Assembly (NCBI GenBank): GCA_019677205.1
Contig: JAAMXY010000336.1
Location: forward strand, 4,109 to 20,920
Length of the DNA stretch: 16,812 nt
Direction of reading: 5' to 3'
Source: Pinguiococcus pyrenoidosus
Lineage: Eukaryota > Sar > Pinguiophyceae > Pinguiochrysidales > Pinguiochrysidaceae
Shown here: in pieces, positions 10,401 through 16,812 of the stretch
Layout of the letters: every line of letters begins with the position of its first letter
Numbering within the stretch: the stretch's first letter is position 1
The notes under the pieces: generated by a model
The model's database searches: none
Told to the model about the DNA's origin: nothing
What the model saw: only the letters and a program-made list of their open reading frames with translations
Made by a program: the position numbers and the translations under genes

Positions 10401-13400
10401 CACAAGCAACAACTGGCTGCGTCAGCGGAACTTGGTGCTTCACTGCCTCAAGTACCAGGCGACGGCGCCGGACGTCGCCACCAACGCCTGGCAAGCCGCG
10501 GAGGTCCTGTCCGCGCTGGGCGCCGCGCTACTCCATGACAAGGCTCGTGGGTCGCATGCTGGTGCTTGGGTACCGGCACCGGCACTTTCGCGGCGCCAGA
10601 CAAACCGGGCGGCGCTGGAAGAGCAGACGCTGATGAAGGCCGCGGACATCCTAAGCTGCGTCGCGAGCGGCGGCAACACAACGCTCAACGCTCTGCTTCG
10701 TGCGCTGCCCGTCCTGCAGGACCAGATCCATAGCATGCGACTGGTCCTGCCGCGTCCGCCGACGCTGGCGGAGCTGTACGCCAAGGCCGCGGACGTGGTG
10801 CGGACCGCCCCGACGTCGGCGTTGCGAGAGATCAAAGACTTGGTTCAGCAGCTGCGGCGCTTGCTGAACTCCGCCGTCGCCGTGGACGACGCCAGGGTGC
10901 TGGGTCCACCGGTGCCGCAGGCGCTCGTAAGTCTCGTAAGCTGCTGCTGGGGTTGGCTGTACTTCTGCTGGCGGCGGCTCAGGGAAAGCGGCGCTCAGCA
11001 GCACAAATGGGCCGAGTTGTCGGAGATCGTCACGAGCATCCTCGAAGTCGCCACCGTCATCGTCGGTGGACCACCGCATTTGGCGCAGGCGTTGCTTCAA
11101 GCGCCGCTTCACGATGCCATCGTCGCCGGACTAAGCTCTGCCGACAAAGCTGACAACGCCAACGGGGAAGGAAAGGAGCCGACGGAGTCACAAGACTTAC
11201 GCCAAGCATTGAGTGCTTTAGGCATTTCACACGTTGTTGACCATGACGATGACGACGTTTACCATGCTGGCACTTCGCGATTTGACGACGCTGCGTGCGT
11301 TCCGGCGTCGGGCCTAATGCTCCTGATTTCGCGGCTTTCGGCGGCTCCTGACTTTGAAGCCTACGCGGTACATCCGCTCACAGCGCTCATGGCCACCGCG
11401 GCGGAGCTGCTGGCGAAGATGATCCAGACCTCGACGACGGCGGTCTTGAGCTTCTTCGCCGACGCCGGCGTTGGCTTCCGCGTCGCCGACTTCTTGCGCT
11501 GGATTTTCGGCCTGATCAAGACGTCGGTTCGGTGCGGAACGGCGCATCTTCACCTGCCCACCGCGCTGACGGCGCTCCGCAGAGGTGCCAAGAAGCTGTG
11601 GACGGCGGTGCTAAAGAGGAGAGATCCCAGGCAACAGATCGCAGAGCAGCTGCTGCTCTCCAGTATCGTGGAGACGTTGGTTGGCAAGATGCTCAAGGAC
11701 ATGACATGGCTGAGCGTCGTCAACGTGCGAGTTCCCATCAGCTTCGCCAGCTTCAACCCGTCCTACGCCGTGCGCGTCTTCGTCCTAGATCTGCTTGGTG
11801 CCGTACCGCCGCTGAAGGTCCAAGCGCCGCAAGTGACGGCCGAACTGGTGAGGCAAACGCGTCGATGGTACGTCGTGCGCGATGAGTGGGATCATCTCCA
11901 GAGCGCCGCCATCGCCTACGAAGAAGGCGCGCTGCCTTTACCCCAACGCCGCATGCTTCGCGAGACGAGTCTCCAGGTATTCAGCATCCTTGTGGGGCTC
12001 CAAAGTCCAGCGCTGCTGCGGGAGCTCGGCGTGCTTGGGCTGGATCCCCAGCTGCTCACGGACACCAGTGACACGTGGGAGGTGGGAGGGAATCCTCTGG
12101 CGCAGCCTGGCCTTCGGAAACGATGGCTGAGTTGGGCGTCGAGAATGCCGGACGGCGCTCGGAGGGCTCTCGTCGCGTCGGAAGCAGCGATCGACAAGAA
12201 GCTGGAAGAGTTAGGCGTCGGCACGCTGCCTGCCGGCCGCGGAGAGTATCAAGGCCACGAGCAGCTGGACCCGGACTGGCACCAGCATGAACGCTTCGAG
12301 CAGGACAAACCGTTGCACACCGTGCCGCAGGAGGCCAAGCTGGGCATGTCAGCGGTATTGGACGAGAAGGTGGCGCCAGCGCCCGATCACTCGTTGCTGC
12401 GCCCAACGCGGCCGACGCCCAAAGGCGTTCTGCCAGACGCTGTAACAGAGGGTGGTGGGCATCGAGCGGGGCGACAACCCCAACCCAAAAGTGACACCGC
12501 TGATACAACGGACGTGGCTGCCGAGACGACAGGCATGGCTGCCGAGGGCGTTGTCGTACCGATGGTCGCGAACGAGACAGACGCAGAGGGAGACCGAACC
12601 GTGGAAGACACGACCGAGCCCAATGCAAAGTTTGACCAACGGCGCGTCGTGACGTTGACCTTGGCGCTGGAGATGCACAACTTCGACATTCAAGACTTCT
12701 TGACGCGGCTGGCGCAAGACATCGGAGGCGACGCAGCAGAGCTCGTGGTGCTTGGCATTAAGACTGGATCTGTCATCGTCGACCTCAGCGTGTCACAAAG
12801 CACAGCCGACCTGCTCGTCCAGGGCTGCAAGAGAGGGTCGCTGCACTGCTACGACCGCCTTCACAGCGTCCACGTGCAGGGTATGGCGCCAGTGTCCGGC
12901 GGCGCTTCGGACGCGGAGCGACAGACCAGTCCAAACGCTTACAACGACACGTTGCTGTACAGAAGAGCAGCGGCGGTGCCGAGGGCGAGGACGACGCCGC
13001 TTGAAGACTTCAAGCGGGTGCTTCAGAAGTCGGCCGCGAAGAAGCAGCTTCCGTCCCAGACGCAGATCGTGGAGTTCCAGCACGAGCTGCTGCAGTCTCG
13101 TCCGTTCGCCAACACTGGCAACACCTCCCTCTCGACGGCGTTGGCTCGCTTCGGCGAAGGCATCTTAGAGTTGCAGACTCGCTTCAAGCGGCGCGCCGGA
13201 AGAGCCAAGTCGGTGATAGCCGCACGAGATGCCTTGGCGCTCTTTAGCGACATGCGCCTCTCTCCTTCGACCGCCGCTTGGGGCGCGGCGATCCTGGCTC
13301 GGCAGTATGGAGGAGACCACGCTGAAGTCACCTTTGGCGAGATGGTCCCCGTGTTCCTGAGGGCGGCGGGGTTGTTGGGTCCCGGCGTCGGAGATGAAGA

Positions 13401-14907
13401 CACCGACGTCTGGGTCGAAGGCCTGGAAGGTCGTTGGGGCGTCGTTCGCCCCAACGAGGCGGCGGCTCTCCGAAGAGCCTTTTCCGTCGTTGCTGAGCAG
13501 GAGAGTGAAGCGAAACCAAAGGGGCGAATGCTCGATGATTCCTACGCCGATGCCGAGGCTGCTTCCTTTGTGTCGCGACTGGGCCTCTCGAAGGTGATCA
13601 GCATCGCCGCGTGGACGATCTGCACCGAGAAGGTGCTGGAGGCGGAGATTGACGACGCGGTGGGCATGTTGCCAGAGTCGCAGGACCACGGCGCAGCGCC
13701 CACCCTCTTCAGCTTCCGCGATGCCTTGAAGATCTTTGTGATCACGACGGCCAGGGAGCTGCTGGGCGGCGGGAGTGAACCACGACTGGGAGAGTTGTCC
13801 TACGCGCCGGGACCTGGCAGTGAGATGCCTCGCGCCGAGCAGGACTTGCTGAGGGCGGAGTCGCTCGCGCGCCAAGAAGCCCGGGAGCTCCGAAGCGCCG
13901 AGGCGGAGCGACTGAGAGAACAGGAGAGAGCGGAGAAGATCAACGCCACGAACGAAGAGCTGAACGAGATTCTTGCGACGCTTGAGAAGGACGAAAGACG
14001 GAGGGCTGCTTCCGACGGCGCCTTGCAGGCTCGCGATTCTCTTGCGTCTCCTCCGAGAAGCGTCTCCCCGGTGTCCAAGCTCCGTCAGCGGCAGGCCCGC
14101 GCAGCACGGCGCGTTTCCTCCCGAAGTGAAGAGCGGCCTGCATGGCGCGCTCAGCCGCGGGCGCAAAGTGTCGACCGCTGCAAAGCCAAGCGGAGCGGAG
14201 AGGACCTTTCCGATCCTCCACGCAAGAACCAGACGTGGAGTGGCCGCGACGTCGAAGCGGCGTTGCAGGAGTCTGCGCGACAGTCACGCACCCTAAGTCC
14301 CGAGCCTTTGGGAACGGACATGTCTCGGGAACGCCAGGCTGCCAGACAAGCATGGCTAGCGGAGAACGAGACCTTCACGCCCTTGGCGTCGTCGACGACC
14401 TCTTCGGAGATGATTCCTACCGGCTGGCTGGACAAGAGCACGAAGAAACGGTCCGAAGACCCCGCGAGGCTCGCGTATCGTCGGGTCTACGGATCGGAAG
14501 GCACGTACACCACCAGCGGCAGTCGAAGCAGCCGCAAAGTCCCCCGGAGCAGCGAGCGGCCACCGATCTCCGGAAAGAAGCAGACCGCTCGCAGAGCTCT
14601 GTTCCGCGACGATTCTGCCACCGACCACGACGATGACAAAGACGACGACCATGACGGCCATGACGGCCATGACAACAACGGCGACAGCGCTCTTCGTGCT
14701 GCCTTCGAGAGCTACGATGTCGACGGCGACGGCGTCATCACGTTCCGAGACATGAAGCGAGCCTTGAAGCGCCGGGGGACGCAAACGCTCTCTGACGAGG
14801 ATATTCGCAAGTGGCTTCGCCAGCGCGACACAAGTGGCGAAGGCCGTGTGAGCTATCGAGACTTCCAAGCAGCTTTCCGACGCCGCGGCGTCCACAGCAC
14901 CATGTAG
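1417..14907 (+). CDS. Giant EF-hand/WD40/pseudokinase/solenoid protein, 4440 residues (exons 1417-1527, 1597-4040, 4140-14907)
   Basis: No named family is recognised. Parts, by residue: canonical EF-hand loop (275-286), WD40-like segment (about 440-695), helical linker, EF-hand loop (906-917), another WD40-like blade (about 1030-1065), mixed helical region, inactive protein kinase (about 1925-2460) with an EF-hand-like insertion (about 2323-2426), alpha-solenoid (about 2470-3530), SEA-like domain (about 3688-3770), helical region and coiled coil (about 4080-4145), disordered basic tail, Asp/His tract (from 4347) and a paired EF-hand (4378-4426). The likely role is a calcium-responsive scaffold without kinase activity. 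No signal peptide or clear membrane segment is seen, so it is probably cytosolic or cytoskeletal. The start at 1417 has context GCCATGG and an in-frame TAG 13 bases upstream. Both splices keep frame, and the exons sum to exactly 4441 codons. If the 4041-4139 intron were not removed, two proteins of 851-853 and about 3600 residues would result. Confidence 0.8.
1528..1596 (+). other. Intron 1 of the giant gene (69 bases)
   Basis: The donor is AAG|GTACGT at 1528 and the acceptor is CTTTCCAG|GAG at 1596, after a pyrimidine-rich stretch (about 1572-1594). Read-through meets an in-frame TGA within the intron (1552-1554). Splicing joins ..TPSKKVLK to EFERRRIHQF.. in phase 0 and extends the second exon's open frame upstream of its first internal Met (1684). 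Confidence 0.85.
2281..2352 (+). other. EF-hand 1 of the giant protein
   Basis: Residues about 266-289 form helix-loop-helix LRQLKEIFETY / DMDDDGKLDYSE / LCFLCADL. The loop (275-286) has Asp at 1, 3 and 5, Gly at 6, Leu at 8, Asp at 9 and Glu at 12, a complete calcium site. A second, degenerate partner probably follows (residues about 300-340). Around 370-390 the segment ERDNAGKVDRLHF looks like another worn EF-hand loop. Confidence 0.9.
2803..3576 (+). other. WD40-like beta-propeller segment
   Basis: The best blade is at residues 662-694: GHSARVTTLRVF, then SVLFTGDASGALRVWQL, with the expected GH start and an RVW end. Weaker blades lie upstream, for example ..RSGVLEEWD.. and ..QQILAVCESTGMILLN... 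A further blade, ILATSAGNGCVRFWD, lies near residue 1050 in the next exon, so the propeller may be split by the second EF-hand region. WD40 propellers bind other proteins; I infer a scaffold role. Confidence 0.65.
4041..4139 (+). other. Intron 2 of the giant gene (99 bases), removing the apparent stop at 4042-4044
   Basis: The donor is ATGAG|GTAGGT at 4041, where the apparent TAG stop is part of the donor itself. The intron is T-rich and ends CACCTTCTTCTCCTCCAG at 4139, a strong polypyrimidine tract and acceptor. Splicing makes AG+A (Arg852) and continues as PRSLLDRSSK in the frame of the 10.8 kb exon. The earlier TTACAG (4116) would break the frame. The sequence encoded inside the intron is unusual for the protein (Leu/Phe/Cys-rich), which supports its removal. 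Confidence 0.88.
4261..4560 (+). other. EF-hand 2 of the giant protein, with degenerate partner
   Basis: FSLRLFERF / DRDGSGQIARPD / FLRAFYEVL: the loop at residues 906-917 has Asp at 1, 3 and 12, Ser at 5, Gly at 6 and Ile at 8. Position 12 is Asp instead of the usual Glu, which often gives weaker or Mg-tolerant binding. A partner at about residues 970-1000 (DFSIGGHEKISYPRFAHWL) keeps the helix-loop-helix shape but lacks a good set of ligands. Confidence 0.85.
7357..8970 (+). other. Protein kinase-like domain without catalytic residues (pseudokinase)
   Basis: The fold is recognisable over residues about 1925-2460. The VAIK region reads PVCIMEI, with Met1947 at the usual Lys. The catalytic loop HSHGLVLRSLSADVMLV aligns with HSHG(I)VHRDLKP(D)NIL, so HRD is LRS (2070-2072), the loop Lys is Ser2074 and the loop Asn is Val2077. 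DFG is PLG (2091-2093) after VKIS. The PPE of subdomain VIII (2127-2129), DTWGLSSVVFE (2173 on) and the RPSERPT motif near 2442-2448 are kept. No glycine-rich loop is evident. ATP-dependent phosphotransfer is not expected; a regulatory or scaffolding role is inferred. Confidence 0.82.
8551..8862 (+). other. EF-hand-like insertion inside the pseudokinase C-lobe
   Basis: Between the subdomain IX helix and the RPSERPT motif, residues about 2323-2426 read like a helix-loop-helix pair: IDVMAVFAEDTGPEAGLVSS, then KKFDAVLRRILN, followed by a second helical part ending YQMLDFLFDGFDR. The loops lack a standard ligand pattern, so calcium binding is doubtful. A Lys-rich linker (TKTKKKEAS) precedes it. 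Confidence 0.45.
8992..12172 (+). other. Long alpha-helical solenoid (armadillo/HEAT-like) region
   Basis: Residues about 2470-3530 are almost wholly alternating amphipathic helices rich in Leu and Ala, with short turns, such as MVRYLFEAGALEALVRGALR and VAQRLLACLSDPAEAV followed by LVCALFALRNL. This is the look of armadillo or HEAT repeats. A kinase followed by such repeats is known in the ciliary kinases STK36 and ULK4, but I cannot show homology from reading alone. The region is GC-rich and has no stop or obvious splice site. Confidence 0.5.
12643..12894 (+). other. SEA-like (GSVIVDL-type) domain
   Basis: Residues about 3688-3770: VVTLTLALEMHNFD, a helix (DFLTRLAQDIGGDAAELVVL), then GIKTGSVIVDLSVSQ and a closing helix and strand. 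The beta-alpha-beta-beta pattern with the GSVIVDL strand resembles a small ferredoxin-like or SEA-like module common in large protist proteins. It is usually seen in surface proteins, so its presence in a protein without a signal peptide is odd. Confidence 0.45.
13822..14019 (+). other. Coiled-coil segment of the giant protein
   Basis: Residues about 4080-4145 are highly charged and Glu/Arg/Ala-rich with Leu spacing (LLRAESLARQEARELRSAEA, then ERLREQERAEK and ELNEILATLEKDERRR). This indicates a continuous helix, probably a coiled coil for dimerisation or filament binding. Ser/Arg-rich disordered sequence follows up to the acidic tract. Confidence 0.7.
14623..14685 (+). repeat. Asp/His-rich tract with 9-base tandem units
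   Basis: The unit CATGACGGC is repeated at 14650-14658 and 14659-14667, with a third diverged copy (CATGACAAC) to 14676. It encodes HDGHDGHDN within a longer Asp/His/Lys stretch from residue 4347, just before the last EF-hand pair. It may bind divalent metal or simply be a replication-slippage product. Confidence 0.7.
14686..14898 (+). other. C-terminal EF-hand pair of the giant protein
   Basis: Two adjacent helix-loop-helix motifs end the protein. Loop one, DVDGDGVITFRD (4378-4389), has Asp at 1, 3, 5 and 12 and Gly at 6. Loop two, DTSGEGRVSYRD (4415-4426), has Asp at 1 and 12, Ser at 3, Glu at 5 and Gly at 6. The pair spacing is calmodulin-like, so this is the best candidate for a working calcium sensor. 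Confidence 0.93.
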
Positions 14908-15321
14908 ATGAGGGTTGCAGCTCAGGGGGAAAATCAACTCCTTCAATCCGGCGATTCTTCTCATCCTTGCTGTTCATCGGAGATGCACTGAAGACCCTTG
15001 ACGAGACCTTCCTCCAACCCGTCCCAGCTCAGGAGAAGGAGCAGCTTTGATCAATCATTCACAAGGCATAGTGGCCGCAAACCCGCCAAGTCATCACCTC
15101 CTTGGCTCGCTCCAACCAGCTTTCTCAACGAGCACGTCACTATGATACATCATGTGGTGCTGTGAGAATATCTCCCACACCGGCATTCCACCTTCATCAT
15201 TTGCTGGAGACTCGCCATCTTTCCGCAAGCCACTGCGTATCACACTCACGGAACCTCATTGTAGACTACACTGCAAGCTGAGCATATATGTATACAGTAC
15301 ATATGTCATACTGTATCTCGC
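14908..15321. other. Convergent intergenic region (3' ends of two genes)
   Basis: These 414 bases lie between the stop of the giant gene (14905-14907) and the stop of the minus-strand gene (15322-15324). Short open frames here have no protein-like character. No AATAAA signal stands out. Composition shifts from about equal AT and GC to an AT-rich island at 15283-15316. Both 3' untranslated regions and polyadenylation sites must lie here. Confidence 0.6.
15283..15316. repeat. AT-rich nested palindromes at the convergent gene ends
   Basis: ATACAGTA (15292-15299) and its exact reverse complement TACTGTAT (15309-15316) flank CATATGTCA. Inside and beside it lie CATATATG (15283-15290), GTATAC (15290-15295) and CATATG (15300-15305). 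The cluster ends five bases from the minus-strand gene's stop codon, so it falls at the start of that gene's 3' untranslated region. It may act in 3'-end formation or as a cruciform or protein site. Confidence 0.55.
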
Positions 15322-16812
15322 TCAGAACTTGTTCTTGTATCCGGTGAAGCGGACGGAGAAGCGCCGGATGGCCACCTTGATCTCGATGGGAATTTCCGCC
15401 GAATCGATGTTTGCGTCGCTCATCGGGACTGGAGCAGCGGTCGTCGCCACGCGCAGGTTTGACTGACTCCTCTCGATCTGCCATTCGGGGCAAAACCAAG
15501 GCTTTCTTGAGGCCTTCGCCATGGCGTGAAACATCACGGCGAAGGCGAAAAATCGCTCGATCGAGGCGGCTCGCGACTCGAAGAGACGCTGCACAAGGGC
15601 CTGGTGCTCTTGCACGCGCTCCCAGTCGCGGGACAGCGAGTTGTAGAAGGCCAGCAACTGCGACGGAGCGTAGCTTTCGTTCTGCAGCCGCCAGACTTCC
15701 TCGGGATCCGCTCTCGCGGCAGCCGATTCTGCCCCTTCCATGGAAGACCTCTCATCGAGAGCGCGACCGTCCAAGATGGTTGACGCGATGCTCCTGGAGG
15801 ACGCGACTCGGTCGCGAAACCATGGAGGCACCGACAGAATCTGGTCGTTGGTTGCTCCTTGCGATCCTTGTGGTGCTTGCGACCCTTGCGATTTTTGCCG
15901 CCTGACTTGGGCGGAAGAGGACCGCCACACTCGGCGATTGCCCGCAGTCGGAGATCGGGGACGACTTTGCTCGACAGGCAGCTGCCGGCCAGTGAGGCTC
16001 AGCTGAACGCGCTGAAGGTGTCCCGTGTTCTTGGGAGCGAAGGCATAGGGATTCTGCGCATAGAACACGGACTCCTCGGCCGAGTCAGCGCGCGCCAGAT
16101 TCCGGCCGGAACCAAACTGCGAAGTACTGCTCGCGGCGCGCCGAAAGCCACGCGACTGGCGCCTGGCGGACGTCGGGGACAGGCTACCGGAGAACGCTCT
16201 GCCGGCGCTGAACAGGCTCTTCGTGCTCTGCTGAGCTTCGATCTGTCCCAGGGAACCCTGCGAGCTCAGCTGGCTGCGAGAGGACATGGCCTCTAGCACC
16301 CTTCTCATGACGGTGTCCATCGAGCTCAGGTTCGTCACCTTCACGTTGGGATTCCGCGCCAGGTCGGACAGTCGATGATCTGAGCCGTCTTCGGGATCCT
16401 TCACTTCTTGCATCTCCCGAGCAGGCGCCAAAGCAACGCGCGAACCGGCGGTCGTACTTCTCGCCGCCTGCGAATTGCGGTACAATCCATCGTGCAGATA
16501 GTGGAGGCCGACGGGAACGGCAAGCGTGGTGGTCGCAGCAGGGCTTCCCGGAGAGGGCGCACTGGAATCCAGCGGCGATCCGTAGTTCGAGCCTCTCGGC
16601 GACCCCACGCTCGATTCAGCAGGCGAAAGCGGAAGTGTAGCGCCTGGAGGTTTGGGTGAAGCAGCCATGCTTTTTGAGTCCACATTTCACTGATGGGAAG
16701 AGACTGCAAGGTAGGACGTAGGGCTTACCGCTTTCTTGTCTCTCCTCGGCTTTCAGCTCCGCCTCGCGGGCCTTGGTCGGAACGAATCTGGACGCGTCGT
16801 CAGCGCTGCGCC
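15322..16812 (-). CDS. Ser-rich disordered protein of unknown family, 3' part (exons 16812-16729, 16643-15322; runs off right edge)
   Basis: I do not recognise this protein. The visible part is about 468 residues. The upstream exon reads RSADDASRFVPTKAREAELK then AEERQES, a charged helix. The next exon begins with Ser/Pro-rich disordered sequence (PLSPAESSVGSPRGS) and stays low in complexity for some 270 residues, with many RS and SQ dipeptides that could be phosphorylation sites. The last roughly 150 residues look folded: a helical stretch (PEEVWRLQNESYAPSQLLAF, then YNSLSRDWERVQEHQALVQR), an aromatic helix (IERFFAFAVMFHAMA), KPWFCPEWQIE, and a basic strand-like end IRRFSVRFTGYKNKF. The true start lies outside the window; the ATG at 16668 probably falls within the intron. 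The gene converges on the giant gene. Confidence 0.7.
15857..15892 (-). repeat. Four 9-base units encoding a Ser/Pro-Gln-Gly/Ala repeat
   Basis: On the plus strand the units are CCTTGCGAT, CCTTGTGGT, GCTTGCGAC and CCTTGCGAT. On the coding minus strand they give SQGSQAPQGSQG, a short low-complexity repeat in the disordered part of the Ser-rich protein. Confidence 0.65.
16644..16728 (-). other. Intron in the Ser-rich protein gene (85 bases)
   Basis: The donor is AAAGCG|GTAAGC at 16728 (minus strand). The acceptor CCAAACCTCCAG at 16644 makes G+GC (Gly) and joins ..AEERQES to GATLPLSPAE.. in frame. Nearer acceptors TTGCAG and ATCAG lead to a TGA or to the wrong frame. If instead this gene began at the ATG at 16668, the coding exon at 16729-16812 would belong to another gene. 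The single-gene model is simpler. Confidence 0.55.

Noticed and set aside
13165-14166. 333-codon open frame on the minus strand
   Set aside because: It is antisense to well-supported coding sequence of the giant gene. Its protein is Arg/His/Leu-rich with no domain character, as expected for a shadow frame in GC-rich DNA.
15152-15466. 104-codon plus-strand frame in the convergent intergenic region
   Set aside because: It crosses the AT-rich palindromes and runs antisense into the minus-strand gene. No domain or biased composition supports it.
16401-16709. Alternative minus-strand frame beginning with MQSLPISEMW
   Set aside because: It overlaps the better-supported Ser-rich frame and is Arg/Pro/Leu-rich without domain character, typical of a shifted frame.
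1-16812. Transposons, tRNA or rRNA genes, CRISPR arrays, viral genes
   Set aside because: No terminal repeats, transposase or reverse-transcriptase motifs, cloverleaf-like sequence, regular spaced repeats or capsid/polymerase motifs were seen on either strand.

Overview
The window is nuclear DNA of a eukaryote, probably a flagellated or otherwise protist-like microbe. It is GC-rich and gene-dense. Its genes carry short GT-AG spliceosomal introns (69, 74, 85, 99 and 115 bases in the models below), good start contexts (GCCATGG) and very long exons. EF-hand, WD40, pseudokinase, solenoid and SEA-like modules in one protein suggest a SAR-group or haptophyte-type protist, but the lineage cannot be fixed from sequence reading alone. 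I see no bacterial operon, tRNA, rRNA, transposon or CRISPR array.

Layout. (1) 1-992, minus strand: the 5' part of a SUN-domain protein gene (three exons; a nuclear-envelope LINC-complex protein), cut by the left edge just as the SUN domain begins. (2) 993-1416: a 424-base bidirectional promoter region with a perfect 10-base dyad and cell-cycle-like motifs. (3) 1417-14907, plus strand: a giant gene. Two long reading frames that look separate (stop at 4042-4044) are best read as one three-exon gene encoding 4440 residues. Order of parts: EF-hand, WD40-like segment, EF-hand, WD40-like blade, helical region, catalytically dead protein kinase with an EF-hand-like insertion, long alpha-solenoid, SEA-like domain, helical/coiled-coil region, disordered basic tail, Asp/His-rich tract, and a canonical EF-hand pair at the extreme C-terminus. 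(4) 14908-15321: a convergent intergenic region with an AT-rich dyad island. (5) 15322-16812, minus strand: the 3' part of a gene for a serine-rich, largely disordered protein of unknown family, continuing past the right edge.

The most notable item is the 4440-residue protein. It appears to be a calcium-sensing pseudokinase scaffold, a combination I do not recognise as a named family. Parts recall ciliary proteins (EF-hand/WD40 proteins of the WDR49/EFCAB8 type; kinase-plus-armadillo proteins of the STK36/ULK4 type), so an axonemal or cytoskeletal scaffold role is a reasonable but unproven guess. The SUN gene shares its promoter, which may mean co-expression; the sequence shows no direct functional link.
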